A stretch of 6,937 nucleotides of DNA from JBEKDJ01 sp050014415 (lineage in GTDB: Bacteria > Desulfobacterota > BSN033 > UBA1163). Location: the NCBI GenBank assembly GCA_050014415.1, contig JBEKDJ010000262.1:1-6937 (forward strand), read 5' to 3'. Under the pieces are notes generated by a model. It saw only the letters and a program-made list of their open reading frames with translations. It was not told the DNA's origin and searched no databases. Of this stretch, positions 5,331 to 6,937 are shown piece after piece (within the stretch, counting starts at the first letter, position 1; every line of letters begins with the position of its first letter). Made by a program: the position numbers and the translations under genes.

Positions 5331-5498
5331 ATGGTACAGCGGAGAAGGCGTGGGAATCATCGTGGGCCAAAACTGAGCCATTTAAGGCGTCCAAGATCCT
5401 ATAGAGTCTTATGTTCGGGTTGTGGGAAGGAAGTTGTCACCCAGGTTCCCCCGCCGAATGATAAGAAACTATTGTGCATTGAGTGTTTCAGCCAATGA
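5331..5498 (+). CDS. 55-residue CxxC-x17-CxxC zinc-ribbon protein
   Basis: A short gene: ATG 5331 with AGAGG 8 nt upstream, stop TGA 5496-5498. The first 24 residues are very basic (MVQRRRRGNHRGPK...), giving a likely RNA- or DNA-contacting tail. The rest holds C28-SG-C31 and C49-IE-C52, separated by exactly 17 residues with 'VPPPNDKKLLCIECF' before and around the second pair. This matches the widespread small CxxC-x17-CxxC domain of bacteria and archaea, which is predicted to bind one zinc ion; its role is not established. Its place between two RRM genes, with short gaps, suggests it works with them in RNA handling. The 17 codons between the RRM1 stop and this ATG are open in the same frame. 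Confidence 0.8.
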   Translation: MVQRRRRGNHRGPKLSHLRRPRSYRVLCSGCGKEVVTQVPPPNDKKLLCIECFSQ

Positions 5499-5548
5499 GA
5501 TAGCATAGAATTATCTCCGACCTTACTCTGAAGAATTAAGGAGGAAAG

Positions 5549-5815
5549 ATGAATAAGAAGGTTTACGTCGCCAACCTCCCTTTCCAGGCCACCGAACCCG
5601 AACTCAAAGTCCTTTTCTCCAAAGCTGGAGATGTCATGTCTGTCAAGGTTGTAGCGGACAAGCATACTGGCCAACCGAGAGGGATTGCATTCGTGGAGAT
5701 GTCTACACAATGGGAGGCCCGGAGAGCTGTCTCCATGCTGAACCGGACAGATTTCATGGGGAAAAATCTACTGGTAAAAGAGGCGATCGTCAGGCGTGGC
5801 TTCCGGGGAAGATAG
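5549..5815 (+). CDS. Single-RRM RNA-binding protein, short form (RRM2)
   Basis: 88 residues after a good SD (AAGGAGG, 5538-5544). One RRM fills almost the whole protein: RNP2 is VYVANL (5-10), RNP1 is RGIAFVEM (44-51), helix alpha-2 is near 55-66 (EARRAVSMLNR) and the tail is a short basic RRGFRGR. Compared with RRM1, the first aromatic of RNP1 is Ile (I46), so one of the three usual RNA-stacking side chains is missing, while Y6 and F48 remain. It also lacks the Gly-rich tail. RNA affinity or specificity should therefore differ from RRM1, which is inference. It lies 50 nt after the zinc-ribbon gene and 43 nt before the MNxRL copy 2 gene. Part of its alpha-2 coding DNA recurs at 1963-1995. Confidence 0.95.
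   Translation: MNKKVYVANLPFQATEPELKVLFSKAGDVMSVKVVADKHTGQPRGIAFVEMSTQWEARRAVSMLNRTDFMGKNLLVKEAIVRRGFRGR
5712..5746 (+). repeat. RRM2 segment recurring at 1963-1995
   Basis: This is the source partner of the near-copy in the kinase leader: 35 bases here, 33 there, with one mismatch and two single-base gaps. It codes for AVSMLNR and flanking residues in helix alpha-2 of RRM2. GGAGA/TCTCC can form a five-pair hairpin. Confidence 0.65.
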
Positions 5816-5858
5816 CAATAAGAACTTGAAGACCATCATCAGGATAGAAAGGACCATT

Positions 5859-6119
5859 ATGAACAAAGCAAGGCTTGAATGGGTTATGTCAGGGTTAAAC
5901 CAGTACGCATTAACCAAGGCGGAAGGCGAGTTTCTAAAAACTGCATTGGAGGACTTTGATAAAAACCGTGCGCTAACAGAACGTCAGGAGGAAAGGCTGG
6001 AAAGCCTTTATAAGGAGAAGTCACAATCGATACCCAACAAGGGATCTGATCGTTTCTCCTTTAAGAAAAGCACCCCAAAAAAGGCCGAGCCTCGGAGGCC
6101 TCGTATAAGAGTGTTTTGA
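5859..6119 (+). CDS. Small helical protein of the MNxRL family, copy 2
   Basis: 86 residues from ATG 5859 with AAAGGA 6 nt upstream. An in-frame GTG at 5796 would overlap the RRM2 end and add 21 residues not shared with the paralogue, so it is rejected. Residues 1-54 align without gaps to the 1191-1415 protein, with 21 identities (see that entry). Both Cys of copy 1 are absent here (Q15, F33), so they are not needed for the fold. The tail (55-86) is longer, basic and Pro/Ser-rich (FKKSTPKK...PRRPRIRVF), which would suit nucleic-acid contact. It ends the RRM/zinc/RRM run, 43 nt after RRM2, and is probably co-transcribed with it. No function can be assigned. Confidence 0.85.
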   Translation: MNKARLEWVMSGLNQYALTKAEGEFLKTALEDFDKNRALTERQEERLESLYKEKSQSIPNKGSDRFSFKKSTPKKAEPRRPRIRVF

Positions 6120-6221
6120 TGTGTGATGTGAAAAGGTGGAGGAAGCAGCGATTCGGACAGGGCTGGCGAGATCGGGGTTCCTGGCATTCTGTCATGTTAA
6201 GACATCCAAAGGAGGTAAACC

Positions 6222-6937
6222 ATGCCAGAAAGATCGTGGGAAGCGTCTGATATTAGAGGACTGAAGCCCCGAACCATTGGAATGCTCATCTTGCTCATCA
6301 TCATCATTATCGTTCTTTGGGGCACCTTTGTCATCGTTCCGGCTGGCCACAGGGGGGTTGCCCTCTGGTGGGGGAGTGTAGAGAATAGAATTATGGGGGA
6401 GGGGCTTAACTTCAAGGTGCCCATTGCCGAAAAAGTCATCAAAGTGGATGTCAAAGTTCAACCCCATCCGTTCAAGGAGATCGATGCCTCTTCAAAAGAA
6501 TACCAGATGGTGAAAATGACGGGGATGATGAACTTCCATATCGATCCAGCTTATGTCAATGACCTTTACCAGAAAGTGGGACTCGACTTTGCCGACAAGG
6601 TGATTGATCCAGCCTTTAATGATTTTGTTAAGGAAGTCGTGCCGACCTACCCAATTGGTGAGATTCTTCCCAAAAGGGAAGAGATTAGGAAGAGGGCGAT
6701 GACCAAACTAGGAGATAACCTGGCAAGGTATCATATCATTGTCGACGACATCTACTTTGCCAACATCCGATTTTCTCCCGAATATGAAGGGGCCATCGAG
6801 GCCAAGCAGGTGGCCCAGCAACAGGTGGAGACTCAGAAACAGGTTTTGGCCCAACGCGAGATTGAAGCTCAGCAAAAGGTCGCCACCGCAAAGGGAGAAG
6901 CTGAATCCATTCTGGTGGTAGCCCAGGGACAGGCCAA
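6222..6937 (+). CDS. Prohibitin-like SPFH/band-7 membrane protein (3' truncated)
   Basis: The frame is open from ATG 6222 (SD AAAGGAGGT, 6209-6217) to the end of the window, 238 codons. A short cytoplasmic start is followed by one membrane helix at about 20-39 (IGMLILLIIIIIVLWGTFVI). The SPFH core then begins with the prohibitin-type 'VPAGHRGVALWWG' and 'GEGLNFKVPI', and continues through 'DASSKEYQMVKM' and 'PIGEILPKREEI'. From about 192 an Ala/Gln/Glu-rich coiled coil runs on ('EAKQVAQQQ...AKGEAES'), as in prohibitins and flotillins. The family forms large ring- or cage-shaped oligomers at the inner membrane and in bacteria is linked to membrane microdomains and to FtsH-type protease control. 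The C-terminus is missing. It lies 102 nt after the MNxRL copy 2 gene with its own strong SD; whether it belongs to the same transcript is unclear. Confidence 0.93.
   Translation, partial: MPERSWEASDIRGLKPRTIGMLILLIIIIIVLWGTFVIVPAGHRGVALWWGSVENRIMGEGLNFKVPIAEKVIKVDVKVQPHPFKEIDASSKEYQMVKMTGMMNFHIDPAYVNDLYQKVGLDFADKVIDPAFNDFVKEVVPTYPIGEILPKREEIRKRAMTKLGDNLARYHIIVDDIYFANIRFSPEYEGAIEAKQVAQQQVETQKQVLAQREIEAQQKVATAKGEAESILVVAQGQA

Noticed and set aside
6192..6467. Minus-strand frames and a + strand frame (6739-6921) over the SPFH gene
   Set aside because: They are shadows of the SPFH reading frame, which runs open from 6222 to the window end with unmistakable family features.
1..6937. CRISPR array, tRNA, rRNA or complete insertion sequence
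   Set aside because: No regularly spaced repeats, cloverleaf sequence, rRNA signature or transposase with terminal inverted repeats was found by reading both strands.

Overview
The window reads as a bacterial accessory region of moderate G+C content, almost entirely on the + strand. It is dense in very small genes with strong Shine-Dalgarno (SD) sequences. Small single-RRM proteins, a Cys-rich 'CPHNLFW...CCC' helix-turn-helix protein, a soluble GAF histidine kinase with a HDFKNP H-box and a prohibitin-like SPFH protein together suggest a Desulfobacterota (former Deltaproteobacteria) or similar anaerobic lineage. This is a judgement from protein style; nothing in the window fixes the taxonomy.

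Layout. 1-351: C-terminal end of a beta-rich protein that starts outside the window. 352-1415: a first block of small genes, made of a 59-residue protein of unknown family (553-732, here called the KVEG/EVIVR/KWK family), a Cys-rich HTH protein (827-1120) and a helical protein (1191-1415, the 'MNxRL' family). 1416-2026: mostly debris, with a broken ribbon-helix-helix gene (1649-1852), a truncated KVEG relative (1867-2004) and, inside the latter, 33 bases nearly identical to part of the second RRM gene. 2027-3835: a 602-residue soluble two-GAF histidine kinase. 4090-4383: a free-standing carbohydrate-binding CBM48 domain. 4384-4751: a possible gene remnant, then a promoter and terminator that bracket a candidate small RNA of about 87 nt. 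4752-6119: a second block with a KVEG-family paralogue lacking its start codon, an RRM protein, a 55-residue CxxC-x17-CxxC zinc-ribbon protein, a second RRM protein and a second MNxRL protein. 6222-6937: the start of an SPFH/prohibitin-like membrane protein that runs off the window.

How it fits together. The two blocks share their outer members. Each begins with a KVEG-family gene and ends with an MNxRL gene, and the genes between encode predicted nucleic-acid-binding proteins: HTH in the first block, RRM/zinc ribbon/RRM in the second. This points to an old duplication or a recurrent module, with the debris at 1649-2004 as further remains. The RRM/Zn/RRM/MNxRL genes have short gaps and could be one post-transcriptional regulatory operon. 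The kinase and the CBM48 protein show no sequence link to that module beyond adjacency. No tRNA, rRNA, CRISPR array or complete insertion sequence was seen.
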